In this document: piece after piece, positions 17,900 to 26,941 of the stretch | How the letters are laid out: every line of letters starts with the position of its first letter | Numbering within the stretch: position 1 is the stretch's first letter | From: Bradyrhizobium sp. CER78 | Lineage (GTDB): Bacteria; Pseudomonadota; Alphaproteobacteria; Rhizobiales; Xanthobacteraceae | Assembly (NCBI RefSeq): GCF_029846235.1 | Contig: NZ_JARVWP010000011.1 | Span: forward strand, 62,001-126,000 | Length of the DNA: 64,000 bases | Reading direction: 5' to 3' | Notes under the pieces: generated by a model | The model's database searches: none | Told to the model about the DNA's origin: nothing | What the model saw: only the letters and a program-made list of their open reading frames with translations | Program-made: the position numbers and the translations under genes

Positions 17900-18106
17900 C
17901 CGTACCAGATCACGCTCAACGAGTGGTCTCTTGAGCTCGGCGGACATTGCCGCACGGGACTTGAGGACACTGTGCGGCTCGATCGTGAGCATCTTGCGTC
18001 TTCAAACGCTGCTCTTGTCAATCGCGTTGTTCAGCTTTGCAGACGTTACGGGCGGCATCCGGCGACCGTGCATGAGGCGCGGGCGCTCTTGAAGCTGGCT
18101 GCATGA
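17900..18106 (+). pseudogene. C-terminal fragment of a BKACE (DUF849) beta-keto acid cleavage enzyme
   Basis: The frame ending at TGA 18104-18106 reads SLELGGHCRTGLEDTVRLDR, then LASSNAALVNRVVQLCRRYG, RHPATVHEARALLKLA. This is the characteristic C-terminus of DUF849 enzymes, which cleave beta-keto acids with acetyl-CoA. The preceding two thirds are absent; the sequence back to 17742 does not match the family. Its position after a hydroxyquinol dioxygenase suggests it once acted on the 3-oxoadipate product or was brought along in a transfer. The left end of the fragment is approximate. Confidence 0.65.
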
Positions 18107-18310
18107 GCCCCGGCGGCGAGAACGCGTTTCGCCAGGTCTTCGGACGGCCGCAACCTCTGGATGATGGTCAGGGTGGCTATCGCTACATTTGCGGTAGTCA
18201 TCGTACCGTGGCCTGAAGCCGTTTCAATCTAGAGACCTTACGGCATAACCCGGCAGGGAGCCGTTCGCTTCTCCTTCGGCTCTGACTTGAAATACCCTGG
18301 CTTGAGCCGC

Positions 18311-18333
18311 ATCGTTCGAGTTTATTGAACGAT
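18311..18333. promoter_or_regulatory. inverted repeat before the nitroreductase gene
   Basis: ATCGTTCGA and TTGAACGAT are inverted repeats (8 of 9 pairs) with a GTTTA spacer, about 100 bases before the nitroreductase ATG. It contains a T-N11-A core as in LysR boxes. Very similar sites lie at 20962 and 29257. Confidence 0.6.
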
Positions 18334-18433
18334 AAGTTCGAAGTTGGGCTACTTCCCTAGACGGCTTCTGAACTCCGATTATGCGGCATGCCGCTACTTC
18401 GGCGGTCTTGGTGCAACGAATTCGGGGGAAGCT

Positions 18434-19153
18434 ATGACATTAGAACTTCAGCGGCAAGCGCCGAAGGATTCTGAGAATCCCTTTTACATCGACGAAATAA
18501 TCAGAGGTCGTCGGGCGAAACGTGGCTTTACTGACAAACCTGTTCCGATCGAAGTCGTCAAAGATATTCTCTCGATTGCCAGGTTCACTCCCAGTTCGAG
18601 CAATACTCAACCGTGGAAGTGCTACGTGTTGACAGGCAAGGCTCGCGAGCGGCTTGTCGAGGCCGCGGTGAAAAACTTCAATGACAATCATGACAAGCTA
18701 GTTCCGGAGTATCCATTTTTTCCAGACCCCATTCCCGAGCCGCATGCGTCGTGGTTCACCAAGTTTCGCGGCCAGTTGGGCGATGCGCAGGGCGTCGAGC
18801 GAAGCGACAAAGAAGGTCGCCGCCGCGATGTCGCCAGGCAGTTCAAGTTTTTTGGGGCTCCAGTCGGTCTCATTTTTACGATGGATAGACGACTGGTCCC
18901 CGCGAGCTTCATCTGCTACGGCGGCTTCCTGCAAACGGTAATGCTCGCCGCAAAGGGCCGAGGACTGGATACGCTTGCGCAGCAGATCTGGTCTCTGCAA
19001 TATCCATTGCTGCGGAAAGAGCTTGGCATTCCGGAAAGCGACATGGTCGTATGCGGAATGTGCATTGGCTATGCCGACAACGGCCTGCCCGAGAACGACA
19101 TGGCGCTTGATAAGTTCGGGCCGGAAAAATTCGCAACGTTTCTCGACGCCTAG
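18434..19153 (+). CDS. nitroreductase-family FMN protein
   Basis: A 239-residue nitroreductase. The FMN-phosphate motif is seen as RGRRAKRGFTD (residues 17-27) and the ring-contacting SSSNTQPWK (about residue 50); a second cofactor segment is GKARERLVEAA. The C-terminus has ESDMVVCGMCIGYAD, as in the family. These enzymes reduce nitroaromatics or quinones with NAD(P)H. The ATG at 18434 has GGGGGAA five bases upstream. It sits at the head of the second catabolic block with an inverted-repeat site in its promoter region, so a role in opening a nitro-substituted aromatic is suggested. Confidence 0.82.
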   Translation: MTLELQRQAPKDSENPFYIDEIIRGRRAKRGFTDKPVPIEVVKDILSIARFTPSSSNTQPWKCYVLTGKARERLVEAAVKNFNDNHDKLVPEYPFFPDPIPEPHASWFTKFRGQLGDAQGVERSDKEGRRRDVARQFKFFGAPVGLIFTMDRRLVPASFICYGGFLQTVMLAAKGRGLDTLAQQIWSLQYPLLRKELGIPESDMVVCGMCIGYADNGLPENDMALDKFGPEKFATFLDA

Positions 19154-19182
19154 AACTTCGCCTTGGGGGAGATGGGTATCGA

Positions 19183-19800
19183 CTATCTAGAGAGCGAATT
19201 CTCTACGATAAGCGGTACCCATCCTTTGGTCGATCGTACGCTGTCTAGCCACCTGAGAATTGCGGGATATCGTTCCATTTGGTAGCCGCCCTCCGCTGCT
19301 ACGGACACGTAGGCGAAAACTCCAAGGTCGGCGATAGTGTAGCTACTGCCCACTAGCCAATCTCGAGTTTTAATCCAGCTCTCGAGTTTATCGAGCGCGC
19401 CGTAACCGTCCTTTTGCCGAAGGGCAATTTCATCCGCCATCTGGGACGCTAGCCCACGAATATTGTAAACACGAGGGACCGCAATGGCCTTTTGAAGATC
19501 GGCCTGTTCGAAGAACAACCAGCTGAACACCTCTGTCCGGGCATACTTGTCGTCAGGAAGAAGGTGCGTTCCGTCCGCCAGATGCATCAGTATGGCGCCG
19601 GACTCCACAATGGGACGACCATCGTCCATGACCAATGTCGGGACCCGTGAGAACCGGCTGAGTTTTACGAAATCCGGCTGAAGGTGATCACCTCGGACCA
19701 GGTCCAATGTGATCCTTTCGTATTTGACGCCCAACTGGGAGAGCAGGATTCGAGCCTTCCAGCAATTTCCAGACAGCAGGCTATCGTAGAGACGAAGCAT
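19183..19800 (-). CDS. glutathione S-transferase family protein
   Basis: A 205-residue GST with an N-terminal thioredoxin-like domain (LYDSLLSGNCWKARILLSQL; cis-Pro in SRVPTLVMDD) and glutathione-gamma-glutamyl binding residues VESGAILMHLAD. The all-helical C-terminal domain follows from about residue 85. The start at 19800 has GGAG six bases upstream. Of the island's two catabolic blocks it lies in the second, opposite in direction to its neighbours. It may conjugate or isomerise a reactive intermediate such as maleylacetoacetate- or maleylpyruvate-like products, but no specific substrate is visible. Confidence 0.82.
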   Translation of the reverse strand: MLRLYDSLLSGNCWKARILLSQLGVKYERITLDLVRGDHLQPDFVKLSRFSRVPTLVMDDGRPIVESGAILMHLADGTHLLPDDKYARTEVFSWLFFEQADLQKAIAVPRVYNIRGLASQMADEIALRQKDGYGALDKLESWIKTRDWLVGSSYTIADLGVFAYVSVAAEGGYQMERYPAILRWLDSVRSTKGWVPLIVENSLSR

Positions 19801-19992
19801 GGCCCACTCCAGCAATCTTCCAGTTCGAGGCAGAATACGAGCCACGTGTGTCGTGAGACAAGTAGGTTTCCTTCCGCGCCGCTACCTTTTGAGGTAAGAA
19901 TGGCAAGTGTTTAGAGTGGCTTAAACCGATATGTCTGTGATCTAAAGGTGCGAGTGGTGGCTCTATCGACCTAGGGTAAATCGTTCTAAGTC

Positions 19993-20949
19993 ATGCTTGA
20001 TCTCAAAGACGTCTTCTATTTTGTCCAGGTTGTCGACAGAGGGGGCTTCACCTCTGCGAGTAGAACATTGGGCTTACCGAAGTCCACCTTGAGCAATCGG
20101 GTAAGGGAGCTCGAGGGGATTCTGGGCGTAACCTTACTCAACAGAACGTCGCGCTGTTTCGGCATGACCGAGGTAGGAACGCAGTTCTATCACTACGCTC
20201 AGACTTTGTTGCAAGCAGCAGAGGTGGCGGAGGAGGCTGTACGCCAAAGGGCAACTGAGCCAAGCGGCGTCATCAGAATGACGACGGCCGTCGAGATTGC
20301 TCAGTTCGCTTTGAAGGACCTGATACCGATCTTCCTCAACAAGCATCCGAAAGTTCAAATCGTAGAGATTACCACAGACGCTCTGGTCGACATTGTAGCT
20401 GATGGCTTCGACTTGGCGCTTCGCGGCCATACCGCACCCTTGCAGAACTCTTCACTCGTCCAGCGAGCCATCGCTCGTGCCCCGTGGTACTTGTTCGCGG
20501 GGCCGGGATACTTGGAGGCGAGGGGCACACCGACGACCCCTGAGGAGGTCGCCCAACACGATACAATCGCGATTGCGAGGACCGGTTCATCAAATCTGGT
20601 GTTAACCGGACCGAACGGCCGAAGGTGCATCGTTCAAACGGTACCTCGCTTTCAGAGCAACAATCTGGTCGCGCTCAAGGAGTCGGCATGTGCCAACCTG
20701 GGTATTGCGGCATTGCCCGGTTACATTTGCCGAGAGGAGATTGCTGCGGGAAGGCTGAAGCAGGTATTGCCGCGCTGGATTGCGGCTGACGCACGCCTCT
20801 CAGCGCTCATCCCATACAAGCGGGGCTTGCTCCCCGCGGTCAGGTCTCTGGTTGATTTTCTTGCATTGGAAATACCGCGCGTCACCGCGTTCGAGCCTGC
20901 AGCGACGGAAGACCTGCAGCCCAAAAGCTCGAGCAAGCGTTCGGCTTGA
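19993..20949 (+). CDS. LysR-family regulator, likely controller of the second catabolic block
   Basis: A 318-residue LysR regulator with the N-terminal helix-turn-helix in MLDLKDVFYFVQVVDRGGFT and LPKSTLSNRVRELE, then the effector domain from about residue 90. It ends 13 bases before a perfect palindrome at 20962 and 131 bases before the VOC dioxygenase gene. Related palindromes precede the nitroreductase and the azoreductase/LinD genes. It is therefore the best candidate to bind these sites; this is inferred from position. Its own promoter lies in the 190 bases shared with the GST. Confidence 0.87.
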   Translation: MLDLKDVFYFVQVVDRGGFTSASRTLGLPKSTLSNRVRELEGILGVTLLNRTSRCFGMTEVGTQFYHYAQTLLQAAEVAEEAVRQRATEPSGVIRMTTAVEIAQFALKDLIPIFLNKHPKVQIVEITTDALVDIVADGFDLALRGHTAPLQNSSLVQRAIARAPWYLFAGPGYLEARGTPTTPEEVAQHDTIAIARTGSSNLVLTGPNGRRCIVQTVPRFQSNNLVALKESACANLGIAALPGYICREEIAAGRLKQVLPRWIAADARLSALIPYKRGLLPAVRSLVDFLALEIPRVTAFEPAATEDLQPKSSSKRSA

Positions 20950-20961
20950 GGCCTCGGTCGC

Positions 20962-20979
20962 CGTTCAACTTATTGAACG
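20962..20979. promoter_or_regulatory. perfect inverted repeat before the VOC dioxygenase operon
   Basis: The perfect seven-base arms CGTTCAA and TTGAACG flank CTTA. It lies just after the LysR gene and about 100 bases before the VOC dioxygenase start, in a position fitting an activator or repressor site. It is the clearest of the three similar sites in the island. Confidence 0.65.
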
Positions 20980-21079
20980 CTGCGTCTTCCGTTAGCCACC
21001 TTCATGTCTCGCGGCAACGCTGCCATCATTCGTGATCGGTAGAGATGGCGCTTCAGCGCCCGAAATCGCGAGGTCCAAA

Positions 21080-22246
21080 ATGAACGAAATGATTATTCGC
21101 GGCGTCAACAACCAAGTGTTCGTCGCCGCAAATCTCGGCAGGATCGAACACTTCTACTCGACGCTCTTGGGTCTACCGGTCGTGAAACGGACCGTCCACC
21201 ATTTGGACCCGCGATTGCCGGTCATCACCTTTGGATTTCATGCATTCAAGGGCGAAGAGAAGCGTGGCCACACCATCAGCTACATCGAGTGGAACCCGAT
21301 CTTCTACATGATGCCGGACGTCGGGTTCGTGGATCAAAAGGCGGCTGTCGCTGGGGTCACATCGCCCCGCGTCGGAGATCCGAAGGGGCGTTGGGGTGCC
21401 GGTACAAACCATCATTTGGCTCTTCACGTCCCGACAAGAAATGGCCTCTTGAAGTGGAAACGAAGACTCACGGACGCTGGGATCCATGTTACCGGGCCCT
21501 ATAATCGAAATTACTTCCACGCGATCTACCTGCGTGATCCTGACGGGGCGATTATCGAAATCGCGACTACCGAACCCGGTTTTGGGCACGATGAAGCCGT
21601 GCTGGGGTCGGGTTTCCGGGCTCAACCGAAGGAAAATCTGATCGGCGGTCGCGATGAGATCCTTACCGCCGCCGAAACTTGGCCGAGGCCGATGCCGACC
21701 GTTACGGATGACTTCGCCCTGCGTGGTTTCCACCACATCACATCGATCTCTTCGAACGCCGAGCGGACCGAGAACTTCTTCGTCGAAACGGTCGGGCTTC
21801 GATTGATCAAGAAGACGGACTATCTGGATGAGCGGGGAGGCACGCACTACTACTACGGCTGTGACGATGATATCTCACCTGGCTCAGTCCTGACCTTCTT
21901 CGGCCTGCCGGGATACACCACGGGACGTCTCGGCACCGGGCTGTCGCATCACTTCTCTCTGGAAGTGGAAAACGAATCCGCCCTTACGCACGAGCGAGAG
22001 CGTCTCAGGCGGGCCGATGTAAAGGTCTCGGACGTTTACGACTGCCTCTACAGCAAGCTCTTCTACTTCCGGGATCCCGATGGGCATATCTGCGCCCTTT
22101 CGACACCCACTCAACTGACGGTCGATGAATCCGCCGAGGAGCTCGGAACCAGGCTCTGCTTGGCGCCGGAGTTCGAAGATCGGCGCATCGAGATCGAGCG
22201 TGGTATCGCGCTGCGCCCGGCTCCTGTGCCGCTTCCCCAGAATTAA
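21080..22246 (+). CDS. two-domain VOC/glyoxalase ring-cleavage dioxygenase
   Basis: A 388-residue protein made of two VOC (glyoxalase-fold) halves: residues 1-185 (LGRIEHFYSTLLGLPVVKRT, then FHAIYLRDPDGAIIEIATTE) and 215-340 (GFHHITSISSNAERTENFFV, then YFRDPDGHICALSTPT). Two-domain VOC enzymes include the hydroquinone 1,2-dioxygenases PcpA and LinE. The usual His/His/Glu metal set is not complete inside either half: the first has an N in place of the first His, the second has Cys in place of the Glu. A site shared between halves is possible. It precedes maleylacetate reductase by 14 bases, so ring cleavage of a hydroquinone is the likely reaction. Confidence 0.72.
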   Translation: MNEMIIRGVNNQVFVAANLGRIEHFYSTLLGLPVVKRTVHHLDPRLPVITFGFHAFKGEEKRGHTISYIEWNPIFYMMPDVGFVDQKAAVAGVTSPRVGDPKGRWGAGTNHHLALHVPTRNGLLKWKRRLTDAGIHVTGPYNRNYFHAIYLRDPDGAIIEIATTEPGFGHDEAVLGSGFRAQPKENLIGGRDEILTAAETWPRPMPTVTDDFALRGFHHITSISSNAERTENFFVETVGLRLIKKTDYLDERGGTHYYYGCDDDISPGSVLTFFGLPGYTTGRLGTGLSHHFSLEVENESALTHERERLRRADVKVSDVYDCLYSKLFYFRDPDGHICALSTPTQLTVDESAEELGTRLCLAPEFEDRRIEIERGIALRPAPVPLPQN

Positions 22247-22260
22247 AGGGGCGCGACAAC

Positions 22261-23418
22261 GTGCAGAAGCTAACCCCCCATCGTTCGAACCATGTAAGCG
22301 ACGGAGGCATCCTCCGATGCCTGCCGCAGGACACCCTGCGGTGGGGGGTGGGAATCGTCGACGCAGCCATTCGAGATCTGGCAGACGAGGGCTTCGAACG
22401 GCCGATGATTTTTACGGTTGAGCCGTTACTGCTCTCAACCAAGCGTGCCATTCTACCGCACCTTCACGATGCCGCGGGAATGCTCTCGGACTTCCCGCCT
22501 CATGCTCCAGACAGCGCAATCGAGGACGCGCTTGACCGATGTATTCAGGCAGGTGCCCGTTCAATAGTCGCTTTTGGCGGTGGCTCGGTTCTGGACGCCG
22601 CAAAGGCGGTTTCTCATTTTCATTACCTTCGGCAAGGGCGATATCTCCCATTAGTAGCTCTGCCGACAACTCTCTCTGGATCTGAGTTCTCCCACTACTT
22701 TGGAATTACTGAAACGTCTGGCCCGCGTCCGTTCAAGAGAAGTTACGCTGAGCGAGCGACCGTTCCTAAAATTGTGTTGATGGATCCCGGCCTCCTCCTG
22801 AATACTCCTCGTGCGTTGCTCCTATCATCAGCGATTAAGGGGCTTGATCACGCAATCGAAGGCATGCGCCAAGTCGACGTCGACCACCCACACGCAGTCA
22901 TGGCTGCAGCGGGTGCAAACAAATTCTTTAGCGTGCTGGAACGTTGGCCGGCCGATCTGGAAACCGAAGAAGCGATCCAGAAAGGAACGGTCGATCTGAG
23001 TGATCTGCTCCAACTCCAATTGGCGGCATGGCAATGTTACTTCTATCCAGCATCCGTCATCTACGGCCTCAGCCATCGGATCGGGCACATCTTGGGCGGG
23101 ACGTTTGGATTCCCCCACAGTGCCACTTCTTGCATAACGCTCGCGCCCGTGATTCGGGCTTGTGAAGCGCGGTATGGCAACAAGCTCCAAGTGTTCAATT
23201 CCCCCGGAGAATCTAACCCGGGGCCGGCGCTCGCCGCCCGGATAGAAAATCTCGTTTCGTACCTTGGCTTACCAAGCCATCTTAGATCATTTGAGATCGG
23301 GCTCTCGGCGCTTCCGGAGATCGCGGATCTCCTGCGAGCAAACTACAAGGCGGAGGTAGCCGATCTTGGGGAAGATGCGGATCGAAAGCTCGACGCTCTG
23401 CTCAGAAGCCTCTGGTGA
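22261..23418 (+). CDS. maleylacetate reductase-like iron alcohol dehydrogenase (second copy)
   Basis: A 385-residue iron-type alcohol dehydrogenase. Cofactor motif AFGGGSVLDAAKAVSHFH, substrate segment PTTLSGSEFSHYFGITE, and metal-ligand region YGLSHRIGHILGGTFGFPHS with the His set of the family. Position directly after the VOC dioxygenase (14 bases, GTG start) argues for reduction of the maleylacetate-type product made by that enzyme. It is clearly different from the first reductase at 15754, so it is not a recent duplicate. Alternative functions as another iron-dependent alcohol dehydrogenase cannot be excluded. Confidence 0.72.
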   Translation: MQKLTPHRSNHVSDGGILRCLPQDTLRWGVGIVDAAIRDLADEGFERPMIFTVEPLLLSTKRAILPHLHDAAGMLSDFPPHAPDSAIEDALDRCIQAGARSIVAFGGGSVLDAAKAVSHFHYLRQGRYLPLVALPTTLSGSEFSHYFGITETSGPRPFKRSYAERATVPKIVLMDPGLLLNTPRALLLSSAIKGLDHAIEGMRQVDVDHPHAVMAAAGANKFFSVLERWPADLETEEAIQKGTVDLSDLLQLQLAAWQCYFYPASVIYGLSHRIGHILGGTFGFPHSATSCITLAPVIRACEARYGNKLQVFNSPGESNPGPALAARIENLVSYLGLPSHLRSFEIGLSALPEIADLLRANYKAEVADLGEDADRKLDALLRSLW

Positions 23419-23424
23419 ACGAGG

Positions 23425-24741
23425 ATGCGATCCCCATCCATCGCAGAGATGCTCGTTAGGCTAAAGGCGGGCGTGACAACATCGCGGCAACTCGTGCAGG
23501 AGGCTCTTGAGAAGGCGAGAAACTGCTCAGCCGAGTTGAATGCCTTTGCAGCCATCGAAGATCGCGCGGTAGATCGCGCGGCCGAAAGTGATCGGCGATA
23601 TGCAAGGGGATTGGTGAGGCGCCTCGAGGGGATCCCGATCGTCGTAAAAGACAATATCGAAACTGCTGATATCGAAACTCGTTATGGGTCGGCCGCTTAC
23701 ATAGGCAATGTACCGATAACTGACGCTACCGTAGTGCGCCGTTTGCGGGATGCCGGCGCGATCGTCTTAGGTAAGACGACAACCCACGAGTTTGGCTGGG
23801 GCGTCACCACATCGAGTGACAAGTTTGGTCCAACTCTTAATCCGGCCGATCCGAGAAGGATACCAGGAGGGTCAAGTGGCGGATCGGCGGTTGCGGTTGC
23901 ATGCGGCGTTGTGCCAGCTGGTATCGGAACGGACACCGGCGGGTCCGTTCGAATCCCGGCGGCGCTGTGCGGAGTGGTAGGGTTCAAGCCTACGTTTGGC
24001 ATTCTTCCGACGGATGGTGTCTTTCCACTGGCGCCGGCGCTCGATCATGTCGGTCTGATCTGCGGGAACGCGGAAGATTTGGTCCCGCTGACAAGAGCTC
24101 TGGGAATGGACATCTCACGGAGCGACGACAAACCGAAGCGGAAGATTGGCGTTCTCGCTACCCCAACTGATGTTCCTGTTGAGCACGACATCGCCGCCGA
24201 CTTTGAAAGGGCCGTCGAGAGGCTTCGCCGGGAGCATAGCGTTGTTGATTTAACTGAGCGGCTCGACGAGGCGTATGCGATCCTTGCCACCCTGGTCCTG
24301 GTGGAAGCCGGCATGGTTCACTTCTCGAGAAATTCATCAAGCTTGATAAGCGAGCGCTATGGGAAGGAGACAGCCGCCAGACTTGAGCGATCGCGATCGG
24401 TCAGCATAGACGATTACGCGAAAGCCCAAGACGCGCGACGAATGTTTTCCCTGAGAATGGCTTCGCTGTTCGAACAAGTTGAACTCCTCATTCTTCCGAC
24501 ATGTCCGTGTTCCGCGCCGCTGGTCGGAACGGAGCGCGTGGATATCGATGGATGGACCGGAGACGTTCGCAAGGCGCTCATGGCGCACACGGCGCCCGTC
24601 AATCTTGTTGGATATCCGGCGGTAACAATCCCGATGCCGAGGATGAAGGATGCTCCGCCAGCGGGATTGCAGCTTATCGGACGACCCGGGCGCGATCATG
24701 AAGTCATCGGTGCTGCCGCGCAGTTGCAGAGCCTGAGCTGA
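23425..24741 (+). CDS. amidase-signature family hydrolase
   Basis: A 438-residue amidase. The catalytic triad parts are visible: Lys75 in PIVVKDNIET, the Ser-rich GGSSGGSAVAVACG (Ser150/151) and the nucleophile Ser174 in IGTDTGGSVRIPAA. Such enzymes hydrolyse amides, including aryl acylamides and anilides. It starts six bases after the reductase stop, so it belongs to the dioxygenase operon. This suggests that an amide group is removed at some step, for example from an anilide or carboxamide, but indole-acetamide-type or general amide substrates are also possible. Confidence 0.8.
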   Translation: MRSPSIAEMLVRLKAGVTTSRQLVQEALEKARNCSAELNAFAAIEDRAVDRAAESDRRYARGLVRRLEGIPIVVKDNIETADIETRYGSAAYIGNVPITDATVVRRLRDAGAIVLGKTTTHEFGWGVTTSSDKFGPTLNPADPRRIPGGSSGGSAVAVACGVVPAGIGTDTGGSVRIPAALCGVVGFKPTFGILPTDGVFPLAPALDHVGLICGNAEDLVPLTRALGMDISRSDDKPKRKIGVLATPTDVPVEHDIAADFERAVERLRREHSVVDLTERLDEAYAILATLVLVEAGMVHFSRNSSSLISERYGKETAARLERSRSVSIDDYAKAQDARRMFSLRMASLFEQVELLILPTCPCSAPLVGTERVDIDGWTGDVRKALMAHTAPVNLVGYPAVTIPMPRMKDAPPAGLQLIGRPGRDHEVIGAAAQLQSLS

Positions 24742-25002
24742 GTGACCCGCGTGTAGGGCTGCATTTGGCTGAGCGCGACTCCTAGATCACGGGGTGAAAC
24801 GTGGTGACCTGGTTCGCTCAAAGAGCCGAGATTTGTCGATCTGTGCAGGGAGACTGATCGCATTCGTTAAGCAGCGAGGGAGACAAAGCCGCCGGCGAAG
24901 TCTGTGTCCAAGGGGCGGGGCGGTGGAAGTCGTCGGCGGTGTGCGAGGGCAATGTGTCCCTTGGCTGCTTGAGGCGCGCAACAGCAGCATGTGAGGGCAT
25001 TA

Positions 25003-25284
25003 ATGCTGGTTTGGGCACGACAAGTTAAGGCAGCGCGCAGCCTCATTGGTTGGGAGCAATTCCAACTCGCCGTTGCTGCTGGCGTTGGTATCGCGACAAT
25101 TCGCCGGCTAGAGCGAATGACCGGGCCAATCAACGCCAAGTTCGAGACGATAGATAAGATTCGACGGGCACTCGAAAGCGCCGGGATTGAGTTCATCGGA
25201 GAGCCAAAGCCTGGTGTTTGTGTTCGACTGGAGAAGTCACAGGAGTCCTACGCGAATGCGCAAGGCGCGGACGTTGTGGCGTAG
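25003..25284 (+). CDS. small XRE-type helix-turn-helix protein
   Basis: A 93-residue protein with a helix-turn-helix (VKAARSLIGWEQFQLAVAAG, then VGIATIRRLERMTG). The second half, KIRRALESAGIEFIGEPKPG then VCVRLE, is the common C-terminus of short XRE regulators in Bradyrhizobium. The ATG at 25003 has GAGGG about five bases upstream; the GTG at 24991 is an alternative. It stands between the amidase and the outer-membrane transporter gene with no clear partner. Its target is unknown. Confidence 0.65.
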   Translation: MLVWARQVKAARSLIGWEQFQLAVAAGVGIATIRRLERMTGPINAKFETIDKIRRALESAGIEFIGEPKPGVCVRLEKSQESYANAQGADVVA

Positions 25285-25477
25285 TGGAAATACTGATTGC
25301 TCAGATATCGTCGGTGATACTCTTGTATCTGCAGGATCACCGTTCGTGAAATACGTGACGAAGGTTGCGTTCATGCGTTGTCATCTGTCCGACTTTGACT
25401 TGTTATCTTTCCGCGTGCGGCTTTTTGACCGCGTGAGGAGACAACGGGATCGCTGTGGCGCTCAGCCGGAGGGGCAG

Positions 25478-26479
25478 ATGACTTTGAAGACAGCTTTTAA
25501 CTTAGGCGTTGTTGCGTTGGGTGTCGTCGCGACAATGCAAGCAGCTAATGCATTTGAATTTGGATCGCCGGGAGCCGCGCAGAAGCCGGGGTTGACTATT
25601 GGCGGCAGTGCAGGACTTCCGCCGCCTGGAATCTACAGTTTCAATCAGGTTTTCACGTACCAGTCCAATCTCGCCGGACCGGGGCAGGCATTGCTGAATC
25701 CCGGCGGCGGAAAGACAGGCGTGCAAGCGGCTGTCGAAGCAAACGGGTTGTTGTTTGTACCGGGTTGGAATTTTCTTGGCGGCACGTATTCGGCCGTCGT
25801 GGTGCAACCGTTCATTATGTCAAGCGTCGGTCACCCGGTCGATTTGCAGATGTCCGGCATGCACAACACTTACATCGTTCCGGCTGAGTTGAGTTGGAAG
25901 CTTGGGGATAGCGGCTTCTTTGCCAAGGCCGGCCTGGGCATGTACGTGCCGGACGGAACGAAAACGGGTCTGAACGGTCTCGGCAATGTGGGAAATCCGT
26001 GGTGGACCTTTCAGCCAGAGTTCATTGTCTCTTATCTCAAGGACGGCTGGAATCTCACCGCAAACATTTTTGACGAAATCAATACCAAGAACACGATCAC
26101 CGGCTATCGGAGCGGCGACGTTCTGCATGCGGAGTTTACAGCCGCAAAGACAATCGGAGACTGGACCATAGGCCCGGTCGCGTACTATGTCGGCCAGGTC
26201 GGAAATGATACGTCGAGCGCCTTCTATGGAAACGCAATCAACGTGAATCGCTACAACGTGTGGGCTGTCGGTGGGCTGGTGGGCTACAACTTTGGACCCG
26301 CGGCTTTGAACGTCTGGGCGTTTGACGAGGTATCGGCGCGAGCATCGGGCGGCACCCCAATTGCTGGCGTCGACTCGGCGACTGTCACGAAGGGCTTCAG
26401 CGTGTTCGCCAACTTGAGTTTCCGCCTATGGGCGCCGGACACACCTGCATCTAATGCGCTGCCGAAGTTTCACAAGTAA
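25478..26479 (+). CDS. outer-membrane aromatic transporter (Phenol_MetA_deg-like)
   Basis: A 333-residue protein with a signal peptide cleaved near ANAFEFG and a beta-barrel body of alternating strands ending in the aromatic-rich FANLSFRLWAPDT. It resembles the Phenol_MetA_deg group of outer-membrane proteins, which are linked to the uptake of aromatic compounds (PF13557-type). A GGAGGGG ribosome site lies just before the ATG at 25478. Its position inside an aromatic degradation island suggests entry of the substrate across the outer membrane. The gene ends before a strong terminator at 26565. Confidence 0.7.
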   Translation: MTLKTAFNLGVVALGVVATMQAANAFEFGSPGAAQKPGLTIGGSAGLPPPGIYSFNQVFTYQSNLAGPGQALLNPGGGKTGVQAAVEANGLLFVPGWNFLGGTYSAVVVQPFIMSSVGHPVDLQMSGMHNTYIVPAELSWKLGDSGFFAKAGLGMYVPDGTKTGLNGLGNVGNPWWTFQPEFIVSYLKDGWNLTANIFDEINTKNTITGYRSGDVLHAEFTAAKTIGDWTIGPVAYYVGQVGNDTSSAFYGNAINVNRYNVWAVGGLVGYNFGPAALNVWAFDEVSARASGGTPIAGVDSATVTKGFSVFANLSFRLWAPDTPASNALPKFHK

Positions 26480-26564
26480 ACCCAGTCCTCGGAGCTATGG
26501 ATCGAACTAGTTCCCTGGGGAGGGGAATATGGCTCTCCCAAACATATCGCGTTGACATGCGATG

Positions 26565-26596
26565 CCCCGTTGCTCGTCCGGCAACGGGGATTATTT
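26565..26596 (+). terminator. rho-independent terminator after the transporter gene
   Basis: A perfect nine-base stem, CCCCGTTGC and GCAACGGGG, with a seven-base loop is followed by ATTATTT. This is the strongest terminator in the window and closes the transporter transcript. Confidence 0.75.
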
Positions 26597-26923
26597 CGTC
26601 TACTTGTGCGATTGCCTGACCCGCTCGCCCGTTGCCTCTGTGACCGGCATCCGAGCGACATGAACAGGCCTCAATCGGCGATGCTCTGCTCCCTTTGTGG
26701 CGACAACCGTCGCGGGCGATCCGGGCGCGACCGGGCGCTGAGCTTACTTGTGAGGTGGCGCACCGCGGTGATCGGGGCCGACTGCGCTCATCTTGGGCGC
26801 TTCTCAAGGTCGTTAAACGGTTCAACGCTTCCATATCGAATACGTGCGTTGGGGCAAAAGAATTGCTGCGGGCTGAGGAAGATCGCTGATCTGTTCAGGC
26901 GGCCGCTGGTGGGGCCCTCCCGC

Positions 26924-26941
26924 CGTTCAATTTTTTAGACG
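26924..26941. promoter_or_regulatory. weak inverted repeat upstream of the TDO-like gene
   Basis: CGTTCAA and TTAGACG flank TTTT. The left arm equals the perfect site at 20962, but the right arm has two differences from TTGAACG. It is about 220 bases before the TDO-like gene and may be a decayed or weak copy. Confidence 0.3.

Noticed and set aside
26552..26938. Plus-strand frame between the transporter and the TDO-like gene
   Set aside because: It starts in a terminator hairpin and has no recognisable motif, so it is probably chance.
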